A DNA stretch of 64,000 nt, from contig NZ_QXIL01000006.1 of assembly GCF_004115745.1 (NCBI RefSeq), forward strand, positions 1 through 64,000, in the 5' to 3' direction. The translations under genes and the position numbers were made by a program. The notes under the pieces are model-generated. The model was not told the origin of the DNA, did no database searches, and saw only the letters and a list, made by a program, of their open reading frames with translations. Shown here in pieces: positions 43,546 to 51,915 of the stretch (positions are counted from its first letter, which is position 1; the number at the start of each line of letters is the position of its first letter). The DNA comes from Levilactobacillus suantsaii. GTDB lineage: Bacteria; Bacillota; Bacilli; Lactobacillales; Lactobacillaceae.

Positions 43546-44955
43546 TTGGCTACCGTTAACATTGAACATCTCACTTACGCACCCGACCACCAAGATCCCG
43601 TGTTGAAGGACTTAACGGCCACCTTTTTAGGCGGCCGTTTTTCCCTTTTGACCGGGCCTTCGGGTAGCGGCAAGACGACCTTACTGCGACTCATCGCGGG
43701 CTTGACGCCGCTACCCACGGGCGCCACGTTGACTTTCAACGGCCAACCGCTCGCGGCGCAATCACCGCAGCAGCGCTCGCAGACCGTGGCGTTGCTCTTT
43801 CAAGAGCCCAGCACGCAGTTCACCATGGACACCGTTACAAACGAGTTACGCTTTGCCTTAGAAAACCAGCAAGTCTCCCCGGCCGCTATGCCAGGTAAAA
43901 TCGATGCAGCCCTGGCTTTCGTGGGCATCACCGACTTGCGTGACCGGAATTTGATGCAACTCTCCGGTGGGGAACAGCAAAAGGTCGCCTTAGCCATCAT
44001 CGTCGCGATGGACAGCGACGTCATCTTACTCGACGAGCCCTTCGCTAGTATTGACCCAGCGACCCGCCAAACGTTATTGGACCGGCTGGTCAAGTTATGT
44101 CGCGACCAGGGCAAGACCATTATTTTGGCCGATCATGATTTGAGTGGCTACGCCCAGTGGATCGACCACCTGACTGTGTTACACGCCGGTCAAGTCACCA
44201 CCTTGTCAGTCGCGGCTACCCAGGCGCGCTTAGCCGCCTTCACACCAGAAAGATTACAACTCACGCACGTCCAATTGCCCACGGCCCAAGATAAGAGTTG
44301 TTTTGAAGCCAAAGGGTTTGGTCTCAGCCAAAACGACCGCACGTTGATTTTACCGGAGGACTTACCATTATTGACTCACAAGACCACACTGATCACCGGG
44401 CCTAACGGCAGTGGCAAGTCGACGTTTTTCCGCTCGCTGGTTCGTTTGGGCCGCTATCAAGGCACCATCACCTACCAGGGGCGCGATATACAGCGAATTC
44501 GACGGCGGACCTACGCCCGGCACGTCAGTCTGATGTTCCAATCTGCGACGGCCCAGTTTTTAAACGTCACGGTCGCCGAAGAACTGGCCTTATCGCAACG
44601 TTACGGTAACGCGACCTACTTCACGCCGGACCGGATTCAAGCCGCCCTCGCCCAACTCGACTTGAGTGGGCGCGATGAGCAAATCATTTATTCGTTGAGT
44701 AGCGGCCAGCAAAAAAAGTTGCAGCTCCTGTGCATGCTGATGATGGCCCCCGAGGTCCTCTTACTGGACGAACCCTTCAAGGGCCTCGATCTCAACTCGA
44801 TTCAGGCAGCTCTAACGTTATTGACCACAACGCAACGGGACCTCGACCTCACACTAATCATCATCAGTCATCAATTGGGCGGTCTTAGTCCGTACGTTGA
44901 TTACCACTTAGACCTGGCCCATCAACAATTGACCTATCAGGGGGTGACGGCATGA
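43546..44955 (+). CDS. ykoD: Duplicated ABC ATPase of the HMP ECF transporter, YkoD
   Basis: 469 residues with two ATPase domains fused: Walker A GPSGSGKTT (about 38) and GPNGSGKST (about 285), signatures LSGGEQQK and LSSGQQKK, Walker B LLDEPFASIDP and LLDEPFKGLDL. It energises import of the thiamine precursor. TTG start after GGAGGG. Stop overlaps the start of ykoC by four bases. Confidence 0.92.
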   Translation: MATVNIEHLTYAPDHQDPVLKDLTATFLGGRFSLLTGPSGSGKTTLLRLIAGLTPLPTGATLTFNGQPLAAQSPQQRSQTVALLFQEPSTQFTMDTVTNELRFALENQQVSPAAMPGKIDAALAFVGITDLRDRNLMQLSGGEQQKVALAIIVAMDSDVILLDEPFASIDPATRQTLLDRLVKLCRDQGKTIILADHDLSGYAQWIDHLTVLHAGQVTTLSVAATQARLAAFTPERLQLTHVQLPTAQDKSCFEAKGFGLSQNDRTLILPEDLPLLTHKTTLITGPNGSGKSTFFRSLVRLGRYQGTITYQGRDIQRIRRRTYARHVSLMFQSATAQFLNVTVAEELALSQRYGNATYFTPDRIQAALAQLDLSGRDEQIIYSLSSGQQKKLQLLCMLMMAPEVLLLDEPFKGLDLNSIQAALTLLTTTQRDLDLTLIIISHQLGGLSPYVDYHLDLAHQQLTYQGVTA

Positions 44956-45605
44956 ATCCCAGTTTAAAATTGGCCTTAGTGGTACTGATTGCATTGGAGA
45001 TCTCATTCACGCAGGTCTGGACCGTCAACGTCGCCCTCATCGTGATCAGCCTAGTGATTTTAGGACTGAACCGCATCCACATCCGGACCCTGGTATGGCT
45101 GACCGTGGTCCCGCTCTTCTTCGCCAGCGCATTGATTTGGTCACTGATGTTACGGGGAAACGCCACCCCACACTTCTTAATCGTACTGTTCACCCGGATG
45201 TTCGTATACGTCTACCTAGGCGCCACCTTTACCCAGACCACGGTGCCCCTCGAACTGACCCGATCGCTGGAACAAAACGCCAAGTTGCCCGCTAAATTTG
45301 CCTACGGGTTCCTTGCAGCGTTCAACCTATTCCCTAAAATCAAAGCCGAAGTCGCTACGGTGCACGCGGCCGCCATGATGCGCGGCCAAGTCCTGCACTT
45401 CTGGTCACCACAGTTATACTTCAAAGTCATCTTGACCGCCATGAACTGGTCGGACCAACTAGCCAGTGCCATGATGTCCCATGGATTCGTCGAGTGGGCC
45501 CCACGGACCTACGCCATCAACGTCCCGTTACGAACCCGGGACTGGGTCATCTTCGGCGCTAGTCTGCTTTTAGTTCAGATTGGTCTCTTTATCGGCTTAC
45601 CCTAA
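44952..45605 (+). CDS. ykoC: Energy-coupling T component YkoC
   Basis: EcfT family membrane protein, 217 residues, four to six helices, with the coupling segment AAAMMRGQ (ArgGly motif that contacts the ATPases) near residue 135. Last gene of the TPP-controlled operon. Confidence 0.9.
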   Translation: MNPSLKLALVVLIALEISFTQVWTVNVALIVISLVILGLNRIHIRTLVWLTVVPLFFASALIWSLMLRGNATPHFLIVLFTRMFVYVYLGATFTQTTVPLELTRSLEQNAKLPAKFAYGFLAAFNLFPKIKAEVATVHAAAMMRGQVLHFWSPQLYFKVILTAMNWSDQLASAMMSHGFVEWAPRTYAINVPLRTRDWVIFGASLLLVQIGLFIGLP

Positions 45606-45709
45606 ACGAAGGGCATTCTGAGATTGGGCGGGTCACGACGCCAGGCAACCCCTCTCAGCTTTTAACCACCTTCAAAAAGAGCAGTTGGGACAATCTCTAA
45701 TTTTGCAAA

Positions 45710-45748
45710 TGACGTTAGACCACCAACCTTGGTCAAGCTAACGTTTTA
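45710..45748 (+). terminator. Terminator after ykoEDC
   Basis: ACGTTAG (45712-45718) pairs with CTAACGT (45738-45744), with an inner CCA/TGG pairing and a following TTT. Confidence 0.65.
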
Positions 45749-45758
45749 AGCAGCGAAT

Positions 45759-45787
45759 TTTTCACAACCCCGCCGTTGCCTTATAAT
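45759..45787 (+). promoter_or_regulatory. Promoter
   Basis: TTTTCA (45759-45764), 17 bases, TATAAT (45782-45787), in front of the small membrane protein gene. Confidence 0.65.
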
Positions 45788-45819
45788 GGACCTACAGAGT
45801 GAAGAAAGTGGTGAGGAGA

Positions 45820-46182
45820 ATGAAAAGCATTCGACAGTTGTCATTTCTGGAGTTCTTCGGTTATTTGGCCCTGATTTTAGGACTCATCATCGAAGGTTAC
45901 GCACTGATCAGCCAACCCGGGTCTCTAGTGGGTGCCGATAATATGTTCGGTGGTGCCGTAGTCTTAGCATTAGCCGTGGCCTTTCTTCACGACCGCTCAT
46001 TACTCCTACGGTTGATTATCATTGGACTGAGCACCCTGGGGTTCGGCGTCTTTGCTTATGCCTACACACGGACCTGGACCTGGACGACGGTGGTCGCGCT
46101 AGCAGTATTGGCCTTTTTGGTCTTCTTCTTTGGGTTGAGTACCGATGTACGGCGCAACCACAGTGAGTGGCCCCATTTTTAA
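45820..46182 (+). CDS. Small four-helix membrane protein, unknown
   Basis: 120 residues from ATG 45820 (a GTG at 45799 would add seven residues; the choice is uncertain). Four hydrophobic segments follow a short basic N-terminus (MKSIRQLSFLEFF). No domain recognised. Own promoter and terminator. Confidence 0.75.
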   Translation: MKSIRQLSFLEFFGYLALILGLIIEGYALISQPGSLVGADNMFGGAVVLALAVAFLHDRSLLLRLIIIGLSTLGFGVFAYAYTRTWTWTTVVALAVLAFLVFFFGLSTDVRRNHSEWPHF

Positions 46183-46191
46183 ACCAACCCT

Positions 46192-46223
46192 TAAGTCTGG
46201 GAATTCACTCCTAGACTTTTTTT
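46192..46223 (+). terminator. Terminator
   Basis: AAGTCTGGGA and TCCTAGACTT pair with one mismatch around a 6-base loop, followed by seven T. Confidence 0.75.
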
Positions 46224-46225
46224 GA

Positions 46226-46256
46226 CGAAAAAAGAAGCAGGCCAACCGAAGTTGGC
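46226..46256 (-). terminator. Terminator on the minus strand
   Basis: GAAGCAGGCCAAC, loop TTCG, and its complement form a 13-bp stem followed on the minus strand by TTTTTT. Serves the 55-residue protein gene. Confidence 0.85.
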
Positions 46257-46359
46257 CTGCTTCCCTGCTTGATAGACTACAAGTTACTTGTAGTCATTGT
46301 AATCATCACGATTACCGTGAATTAGTGAAGACCTTACCGGAAAAATCCTCCGGTTCCCA

Positions 46360-46527
46360 TTAGTCCGCGCGTTGTTGCGGGACTTCCCGCGCCATTGGCG
46401 GGTGATCCATGGGTTGAGAGTGGGCCTGTAACGACCCTCTTCCGGTCAAGAACCAGGACAGGCCACTGACGATTGCTAGCATCACAATGGCCACCCCCAA
46501 CCCGGTAATAACTCGTTTTAAGTTCAT
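46360..46527 (-). CDS. Small single-pass membrane protein, 55 residues
   Basis: Begins MNLKRVITGLGVAIVMLAIV: a basic start followed by one membrane helix (about residues 8-28) and a hydrophilic tail rich in Pro, His and Gln (HSQPMDHPPMAREVPQQRAD). ATG follows GGGGGA by 5 bases. Frame and ribosome binding site make it real although it is short. Function unknown; it has its own terminator. Confidence 0.72.
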   Translation of the reverse strand: MNLKRVITGLGVAIVMLAIVSGLSWFLTGRGSLQAHSQPMDHPPMAREVPQQRAD

Positions 46528-46809
46528 TGTGGTCCCCCATTTGGCCCCATAGCGGGTTCATTAACATTCCCCTTTACCATAGCGCGTTAATGTCACAAAA
46601 CGATGACAACCAAACGAAAAGCCGTTAACAATTTAAAACTTAAGCGTAACAAGTTTTGTCATATTGAGTCTTAGTTTACGCAATTTTTCAGGATTCAGCA
46701 AGTCTTTGATAAAACTTTTCGGACTTAAGAGACTTATTAAGCCGCTTTCACAAAATTTTAGTATAATGAAGGTGTGCAGTAAGTGGATTATCATTTGGAG
46801 GGATTATGA

Positions 46810-47004
46810 ATGAGTCAAGAATTAAGTAGTCTGGCTGAAGCTATCATCGCCTACCAAAAGAAATACGATAAGACCGACGGCGAGATGGCCTATGGTTCCC
46901 GCCTGACGGTCGAGAAGTTTCACGCCATCAAGACCGGTGAACTGCAACCTAACCATGATGAACAGAATGCTTTGCAAAACTTCATCGCTAAGCGTCCCAG
47001 TTAA
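46810..47004 (+). CDS. Small conserved protein, 64 residues (LBP_cg2779-like)
   Basis: Soluble, helical, starts MSQELSSLAEAIIAYQKKYD; contains the SRLTVEKFHAIKTGE segment found in small lactobacillus proteins. ATG after GGAGGG. Function unknown. Its terminator was the probable target of the adjoining mobile element. Confidence 0.8.
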   Translation: MSQELSSLAEAIIAYQKKYDKTDGEMAYGSRLTVEKFHAIKTGELQPNHDEQNALQNFIAKRPS

Positions 47005-47033
47005 AGTGATCTCGATTAGAACGTTCAGAAACC

Positions 47034-47070
47034 AAACGAGTCTGAGGAAAATTCCTCAGACTCGTTTTTT
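47034..47070 (+). terminator. Terminator, target of ISL3-type insertion
   Basis: AAACGAGTCTGAGGA and its complement form the stem, followed by TTTTTT. The T run and CG repeat at the other end of the island as GTTTTTCG (50765-50772). Confidence 0.85.
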
Positions 47071-47072
47071 CG

Positions 47073-47098
47073 GGCGCCATGATATTTGGTGTTGATGG
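47073..47098 (+). repeat. ISL3-like left terminal repeat, outer
   Basis: 26 bases, identical at 24 positions to 47832-47857. It overlaps the first codons of the secreted protein gene. Confidence 0.65.
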
Positions 47099-47702
47099 CC
47101 AAAATCCATTGACATTAACAGTTATGACTTTAGGCGGTGTTGCTGTTCCCTCTATATCTGCTTTTGCAGATGCAGAAGGAATTTCATCTGTTACAAAGAT
47201 TGATTATCAAAGTATGAACTCAGATCAATTAGGTAATCTTATTGATACATATGACATGGATAATTTAACGACAAATCAAGAAAATGTAGTTAGTATCTAT
47301 TCGGCTAAACCTCGGGACGAATTAAAAGCTGAGGTATCGCAAAGTGCACCTGCAACTATAACAACACCTCGCTTTCAGTCTAAAGCAGCATTAGGATTAA
47401 TGGCACGGTTAGCTGCTAAATATGGAAAAGTGTATGTTTCTAAGACATTACCTAAGATTGTGTACAAGAAAGTCGCAAAATTAATCGGTAAAAAAGTTAG
47501 CCAAGCTAAGTTTTTGCATATCTGGAATAATACTATCGGTGTGGCAACTGGAGCAGCTTTGGAGAGTGCAATTGCCAAAGGATTAAAAGCATGTGGTGTT
47601 CCTAAGGGGATTGCTAACACAGCAGCAACAATTATTGCCACAGCCGTTGGTCTTAGTGTAAAATGGGATACATGGAAAAAATTATTGAGTTTTTATATTT
47701 AA
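47079..47702 (+). CDS. Secreted protein with basic/hydrophobic C-terminus, 5' end replaced by IS end
   Basis: 207 residues as read. The first codons (MIFGVDGQN) come from the ISL3-type terminal repeat, and no ribosome binding site precedes them; a signal-peptide core (LTLTVMTLGGVAVPSISAFA) with a likely cleavage after AFA follows, lacking its charged N-region. The natural start is thus probably lost. The mature part is acidic to about residue 95 and then basic and small-residue-rich (KYGKVYVSKTLPKIVYKKVAK; GVATGAALESAIAKGL). This layout resembles bacteriocin or toxin precursors. A 51-residue two-TM ORF overlaps the 3' end. No named family recognised. Confidence 0.6.
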   Translation: MIFGVDGQNPLTLTVMTLGGVAVPSISAFADAEGISSVTKIDYQSMNSDQLGNLIDTYDMDNLTTNQENVVSIYSAKPRDELKAEVSQSAPATITTPRFQSKAALGLMARLAAKYGKVYVSKTLPKIVYKKVAKLIGKKVSQAKFLHIWNNTIGVATGAALESAIAKGLKACGVPKGIANTAATIIATAVGLSVKWDTWKKLLSFYI

Positions 47703-47827
47703 TTTTGGTAGTTGGGCTGCTTTTGTTTTTAATATTTAGATTTATGACAGATTTCAAGGCAACATTATTATTGGTTCTTGCTATATCAGTCGGTATTTTT
47801 ATCAAAATACATTTCTTTGGTAAATAA
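47672..47827 (+). CDS. Two-TM small protein, possible immunity protein (module 1)
   Basis: 51 residues, MEKIIEFLYLILVVGLLLFL at the start, two hydrophobic helices separated by RFMTDFKA, ending KIHFFGK. It overlaps the preceding gene by 31 bases in another frame, so it is translationally coupled. Size and position match small immunity proteins of bacteriocin loci; function inferred only from layout. Confidence 0.55.
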   Translation: MEKIIEFLYLILVVGLLLFLIFRFMTDFKATLLLVLAISVGIFIKIHFFGK

Positions 47828-47831
47828 TTAC

Positions 47832-47857
47832 GGCTCTATGATATTTGGTGTTGATGG
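47832..47857 (+). repeat. ISL3-like left terminal repeat, inner
   Basis: GGCTCTATGATATTTGGTGT and following bases; direct repeat of 47073-47098 and imperfect inverse of 50739-50764. Confidence 0.65.
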
Positions 47858-47907
47858 ACAAAAGGGACTGCTCCGAGTCAAGTAGACAGTTCAAATAATT
47901 AAAATAG

Positions 47908-48800
47908 CTATGCAGTTTTTAGAATGGCATGATTCCGAAATTCTTTCGGGGTCATGCCATTTAGTGTTTCTTGACGGCGTTTGTAGTTATACCAATTGAT
48001 ACATTTTTCGATAAGTTGAACCATTTCTTCTCGATTTAATGCATGGTGAAAATTGAAAAACTCTGTTTTCATATGACTCCAGAAGCTTTCCATAGGACTG
48101 TTATCCCCCGGAGTTCCTGGACGTGACATACTGTGCTTAACCCCATTGCTAGCTAGATGGTCGTTAAATACCCCAGATGTATAGCTTGATCCTTGATCTG
48201 AGTGTAAAACCGTTGGTTTTACACCATTGCTTATTGCTAATGCCTTATCAAACGTTCGAGTCACTAACTCGGCTGTCTCAGTCTCTTCAATGTCCCAAGC
48301 AATGATACTATGGTCGTTTAGGCCTTTAATCGCACTAAGTCTCAGATGTTCACCGAATTTCCAACCAAAATGTAACTCTGTACAATCAGTTACCCAGACT
48401 TGGTTCGGCTCGTCTGGTTTAAAATTATGTCCTTTGTCTGTAAGGAGTAGGTTATTGCTGATGTGCTCTTTATGCTGGGCTTTTCGATCACATTTTGCTA
48501 CACGAATTGAAGCTACGATGCCATTGTCATGCATGATTCGTCGCATTTTTCCAGCACTAGTTCGATATGCTGTATCGTAATGAAGGTTCATCATTAATCT
48601 TTTTACACCAAGGGTGTACTTGTTTTTCTCTTCGATAGCTTTAACATACTTCAATATTTCTTTATTTTCCAAAGCACGTTTACTCGGGGTTCGATGTATC
48701 TATAGTACGCAGCGCGTGAGACTTTCATAAAACGACACATAAAACTAATTCCGTAAACTCGATTCGTATCAGGATTAATCGTAGTCGCTAACGTTTGGAT
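47908..48800 (-). pseudogene. IS3-family transposase OrfB, frameshifted
   Basis: DDE integrase-fold transposase with the first Asp in WVTDCTEL, second in LHSDQGSSYTS and Glu in NSPMESFW, plus the C-terminal YNYKRRQETLNGMTP. The N-terminal 45 residues (TINPDTNRVYGISFMCRFMK) are in another frame; the shift is near the CCCC at about 48683-48686. Inactive as written. Confidence 0.85.
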
Positions 48801-49487
48801 TGTTTTGTAGATTTGTTGTGAGTGGCATCCAACCTTTTCAATTCTTGGAGCTTTTTTAGTATTGCATTCTCTGTCGATAAATGTTCAATTCGAGCCTTTA
48901 GAAGCTTGACCTCCAGGTCACGCTTCTCGTCATCTGTAAGCTGGTCATGTATAGTCTTTCTTTTACCACGACGATCGGCAAGAGCCTCAGGTCCACCTTG
49001 CTTAAACTTACGAGTCCACGAGTAAACTTGACCATAGATACATCGTACTTGCTCATAGCCCGCGAGTAATCCATCTCGTTTGCTATAATCCATTGAACAA
49101 TTTCTACACGTTCCAGCTGTGTTGTTTTTCGACCATTTTTCACTGGTTTCACGCTCTTAGTAGTGAGTTGCTTACCACTAGTATACTGATGAACCCATTG
49201 ATAGATAGTGCTAACGTTAGGAATATTATATTTGGTGCACAATCGAGGATAAGAAGTGTGTCCTTCTAGGTACTCTAGAACTATTTTAAATTGCTTGGAT
49301 ACTTTCTCATGGATCGAGGCCGTAGGCCGTTGATTCCTCGTAGTTTATAATTTTTTACCCATTGGCTTACTTGACTATGTGCAATTCCATATTGCCTTTG
49401 AATGGCATAAGGAGCCATTCCTTGAACAACTAGACCAATGTAAAATAACTTCTTTTCAATTGTATAGCGGGAACCTTTTTTACCCAT
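48788..49487 (-). pseudogene. IS3-family OrfA, multiply frameshifted
   Basis: HTH DNA-binding protein of the transposase pair. MGKKGSRYTIEKKLFYIGLV is the start; HTH segments (YAIQRQYGIAHSQVSQWVKNY; IPNVSTIYQWVHQY) and the leucine-zipper end (LKARIEHLSTENAILKKLQ) are spread over three frames with shifts near 49285 and 49035. Confidence 0.82.
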
Positions 49488-49563
49488 AGAAAAACTCCTC
49501 TTTAGGTAGGCAAGCTTTGATTATTTGCTTGTCTACCCAAAGAGGAGTATATCCCCCATACCT

Positions 49564-49722
49564 CTATTTTCTTCGTTTCTTTTTTTCATAGTTATCAAAG
49601 TATATGAAACCCACAATTCCAAAAATCAAATAGACAATTACAAAAAATTTTGATATCCCAATAAAGTAAAAAACAGTAAATAATGCAAAGTAGATTATCG
49701 AGAAAATAGTATCAGTTCTCAT
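49564..49722 (-). CDS. Two-TM small protein, possible immunity protein (module 2)
   Basis: 52 residues: MRTDTIFSIIYFALFTVFYF, second helix FVIVYLIFGIVGFIYF, basic tail EKKKRRK. ATG has GGAG 4 bases upstream and stands 9 bases after the stop of the secreted-protein gene. Same layout as module 1 without clear sequence similarity. Function inferred from arrangement. Confidence 0.6.
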   Translation of the reverse strand: MRTDTIFSIIYFALFTVFYFIGISKFFVIVYLIFGIVGFIYFDNYEKKKRRK

Positions 49723-49731
49723 ATTACTCCT

Positions 49732-50393
49732 TTACCCTACCCAGTTAGTTCTATGAATAGTTTTCTTTAAATGCGTACGCTTACTATTTGAATAATATTT
49801 CACTACAGATGCTTGCCCAATAATAGCGCGATTTCCACGCGGTGCAGTTGCCGAAATTAAGCGCAAATTATAAGTTGGCCAGACCTCAGCTTTCTGTGAC
49901 CCAAAGGCTTGCACAGCATCATATATACCTAGTACCGTCTTCGCTTGCCAACCTGGAATAAAACCTGCCAACTGTTCAATTGCCCATGTTGCCATTCGGC
50001 TAGCCCTGGTACTTGCAAAATTGTGAGTACCCGTCCATTTACTGTATGTGATATGCTTATAACCCGCTTTTTTGTAAGCTGCAAGGCTGTTCAAATGAGC
50101 AGAAGAAAACAGCATAATACCCGAAGGATCAGAATATACACTCTCATTGGAATTTTGTGCCTCTTCAATAGCATCTTCAACAGTGCCCACGTTGTATTGA
50201 ACTGACGAATCATTATTGGTCTCTGATCCATCAACATCCGTATCCGAATTTGATCCCACTGATGTGTTTACATTATCAGATATTTGACTCGTTGTAGAAT
50301 TTGCTGAAACATTAACGACTCCTGCACTACCAAAAATAATCCTACCCCGAGTATAGAACTAAAAAGAACAATTTTTTCAAAAGACTTCCCCAC
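49732..50393 (-). pseudogene. Secreted protein with signal-peptide frameshift (module 2)
   Basis: A signal-peptide-like start (GKSFEKIVLFSSILGVGLF) lies in one frame and continues (FGSAGVVNVSANS) in the next; a run of five T on the coding strand (50332-50336) would need six to join them. The mature protein (about 200 residues) has an acidic Ser/Asn-rich start and a basic C-terminal half with many aromatic and Arg residues (ASTRASRMATWAIEQLAG, SKRTHLKKTIHRTNWVG). No start codon with a ribosome binding site is evident. A bacteriocin or toxin role is suggested only by the neighbouring small TM protein. Confidence 0.6.
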
Positions 50394-50509
50394 TATGTAA
50401 ATACATTTGATTAACAAATACTTAGTACACCATACAGGAACATGGAGCAAATGGCAAATTCCCTCTTTTCTTTTGTGAATAACCAGCATCAACCGCCTCC
50501 ACCGGTCAA

Positions 50510-50710
50510 CAATTTAGCCAAACATAAACAACTGACAAAAACAAAAATAATGCAACATAACTCTTCATTTTCAAATGGCCCAATTAAAGGAATTAATCGC
50601 AAAATCAAACAGATTAAACGAACGGCATATGGTTATCGTAATTGGTAATATTTTATTTACCGCATTCAAATCGAATTTAAAATCAGAATAAAGAAAAGGA
50701 ACCCAATTCG
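50510..50710 (+). pseudogene. ISL3-family transposase C-terminal remnant 1
   Basis: Encodes SNGPIKGINRKIKQIKRTAYGYRNW and then IEFKIRIKKRNPIRK after a stop, the conserved C-terminus of ISL3 transposases. The N-terminal two thirds are missing. Nearly the same DNA occurs inverted at 59040-59200. Confidence 0.8.
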
Positions 50711-50738
50711 AAAATGAATTGGATTCCAGTAACACGCC

Positions 50739-50764
50739 TCATCAACACCGGCTGACAAAGAGCC
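50739..50764 (-). repeat. ISL3-like right terminal repeat
   Basis: Read on the minus strand: GGCTCTTTGTCAGCCGGTGT then TGATG. Inverse partner of the left ends at 47073 and 47832. Confidence 0.68.
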
Positions 50765-50783
50765 GTTTTTCGTCTCTTTTCCT

Positions 50784-51302
50784 TTAGTGCACCGGGTATT
50801 GGGCCGTCCAAGCCGCCGAATAGGCCGCTGCCGTGGTGGCATCGAAGGCCACCAACCGCACCGTTGCTTTGGGGTGAGCCGCTAACCAGGTGCCAATCAC
50901 CTTGACAGCCACTGCCGCTGCTTGCGTTAACGGATAGCCGTAGACACCAGTACTGATCGACGGAAAGTCGATTGTCTGACACCCCTTTTGGGCCGCCAAC
51001 TCGAGACTATTGCGGTACGAGTTTGCCAGCAGGTCGGCTTCCCCGTTCATGCCGCCGTGCCATACCGGTCCCGGCGTGTGGATGACCCACTTGGCCGCTA
51101 AGTCGAATCCGGGGGTCACCTTGGCTTCACCCGTGGCGCATTCATTCAACGGAATACAAGCCGCTAGGAGCTTGGGCCCCGCCGCACGGTGAATCGCCCC
51201 GTCGACACCACCGCCACCCAATAACGTGGTGTTGGCCGCATTGACGATGGCATCCGCGTGACTTTGCGTGATATCGCCTTGAATCACTTGAAACTTTGCC
51301 AA
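50784..51302 (-). CDS. Macro domain protein (YmdB-like O-acetyl-ADP-ribose deacetylase)
   Basis: 172-residue single macro domain that binds ADP-ribose and usually hydrolyses O-acetyl-ADP-ribose or mono-ADP-ribosyl groups. GDITQSHADAIVNAANTTLLGGGGVDGAIHRAAG is the signature region; the second loop is SISTGVYGYP. TTG 51302 follows GAGGTG; upstream frame would add 11 residues inside the zinc-ribbon gene. Its start overlaps the broken zinc-ribbon gene, so they share an operon. Confidence 0.92.
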   Translation of the reverse strand: MAKFQVIQGDITQSHADAIVNAANTTLLGGGGVDGAIHRAAGPKLLAACIPLNECATGEAKVTPGFDLAAKWVIHTPGPVWHGGMNGEADLLANSYRNSLELAAQKGCQTIDFPSISTGVYGYPLTQAAAVAVKVIGTWLAAHPKATVRLVAFDATTAAAYSAAWTAQYPVH

Positions 51303-51307
51303 TTTAC

Positions 51308-51556
51308 TCACCTCTTTGACCAGGGCCAATGCCACCTCCGTTTAGGGGCGGTTTCAGCCTTTCCTCGCCGTTTGAGCCGCTTCATGCCCTCTTTATAAGG
51401 GTTGGCGTACAACGCGTTGAGGTTCAACTTCTGGTCGTCTGGTGCCGCACTGGGCGCACGGAAGGCCTGTAAGTCCGTGTGACACTGCGGACAAGTCGTG
51501 TCTTAGTCCGTCACCGGCGCCCCGCAGTGAGGGCAAAATTGTAGCTTAGTCGTCAT
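51308..51556 (-). pseudogene. Zinc-ribbon protein with internal TAA
   Basis: Frame of 82 residues: FCPHCGAPVTD, then TAA at 51503-51505, then DTTCPQCHTDLQAF and a basic tail (MKRLKRRGKAETAPKRRW). The two CPxC pairs define a zinc ribbon interrupted by the stop. Start ATG 51556 overlaps the upstream gene by 11 bases; the end overlaps the signals of the macro gene. One base change explains the stop. Confidence 0.78.
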
Positions 51557-51896
51557 GTTGCGTCCTTTCCTGAACTTGCCGATGCTGCTGATTGCGTTGG
51601 CGGTTGCGTTCCCGCGTCGCTCGGGCTTGTTGTTGACCCGCTAACCGCTGTTGAGCGGCTAGTTCGGCCTGTTGTTGGGCCAGTTGGGCCTTCTTTTGTT
51701 GTGCAGCCTGGCGCTGGTAACTATACCGACTCCACAAGCCCACGGCAATAAAGGCCACGATGATCTGTAATGGCACTTGCCACCATACGACGTGCGTCGC
51801 CACGAACAGGTCATATCCAATCAAGACCAAAGACATCGCCCCCACAACGCTACAGGTATCCCGCAGCCATCGTGGCCAACTTTTAAACCGCATCAT
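51546..51896 (-). CDS. Small membrane protein with coiled-coil tail
   Basis: 116 residues from ATG 51896 (AAAGGAG upstream). Two hydrophobic helices (about residues 12-60) are followed by a Gln/Arg/Ala-rich predicted coiled coil (QRQAAQQKKAQLAQQQ...). Cotranscribed with the repeat protein upstream and the broken zinc-ribbon gene downstream. Function unknown. Confidence 0.8.
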   Translation of the reverse strand: MMRFKSWPRWLRDTCSVVGAMSLVLIGYDLFVATHVVWWQVPLQIIVAFIAVGLWSRYSYQRQAAQQKKAQLAQQQAELAAQQRLAGQQQARATRERNRQRNQQHRQVQERTQHDD

Positions 51897-51915
51897 GCTC
51901 ACTCCTTTACTCCCA

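Larger units (their letters stand above)
47864..49557 (-). mobile_element. IS3-family (IS150 group) element, decayed
   Basis: About 1.69 kb. Ends carry imperfect inverted repeats: GGGACTGCTCC...GTAGACAGTTCAAATAAT at the left and, inverted, GGGGATATACTCC...GTAGACAAGCAAATAAT at the right. It encodes OrfA and OrfB on the minus strand, both frameshifted. Exact ends and target duplication are uncertain. Confidence 0.75.
47073..50764. mobile_element. ISL3-like bounded accessory island
   Basis: Left terminal repeat GGCGCCATGATATTTGGTGT (47073 onward) and right terminal repeat ending at 50764 (inverse GGCTCTTTGTCAGCCGGTGT) share GGC, TG and GGTGTTGATG. Flanks are TTTTTTCG and GTTTTTCG, a near-perfect 8-bp target duplication as made by ISL3 elements. 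Inside are two secreted-protein/two-TM pairs, a decayed IS3 element, a second left-type end (47832-47857) and the tail of an ISL3 transposase. The DNA is visibly more AT-rich than the chromosome. Confidence 0.65.

Noticed and set aside
46334-46567. 77-residue minus-strand ORF
   Set aside because: It lacks a ribosome binding site and overlaps the better 55-residue gene in another frame.
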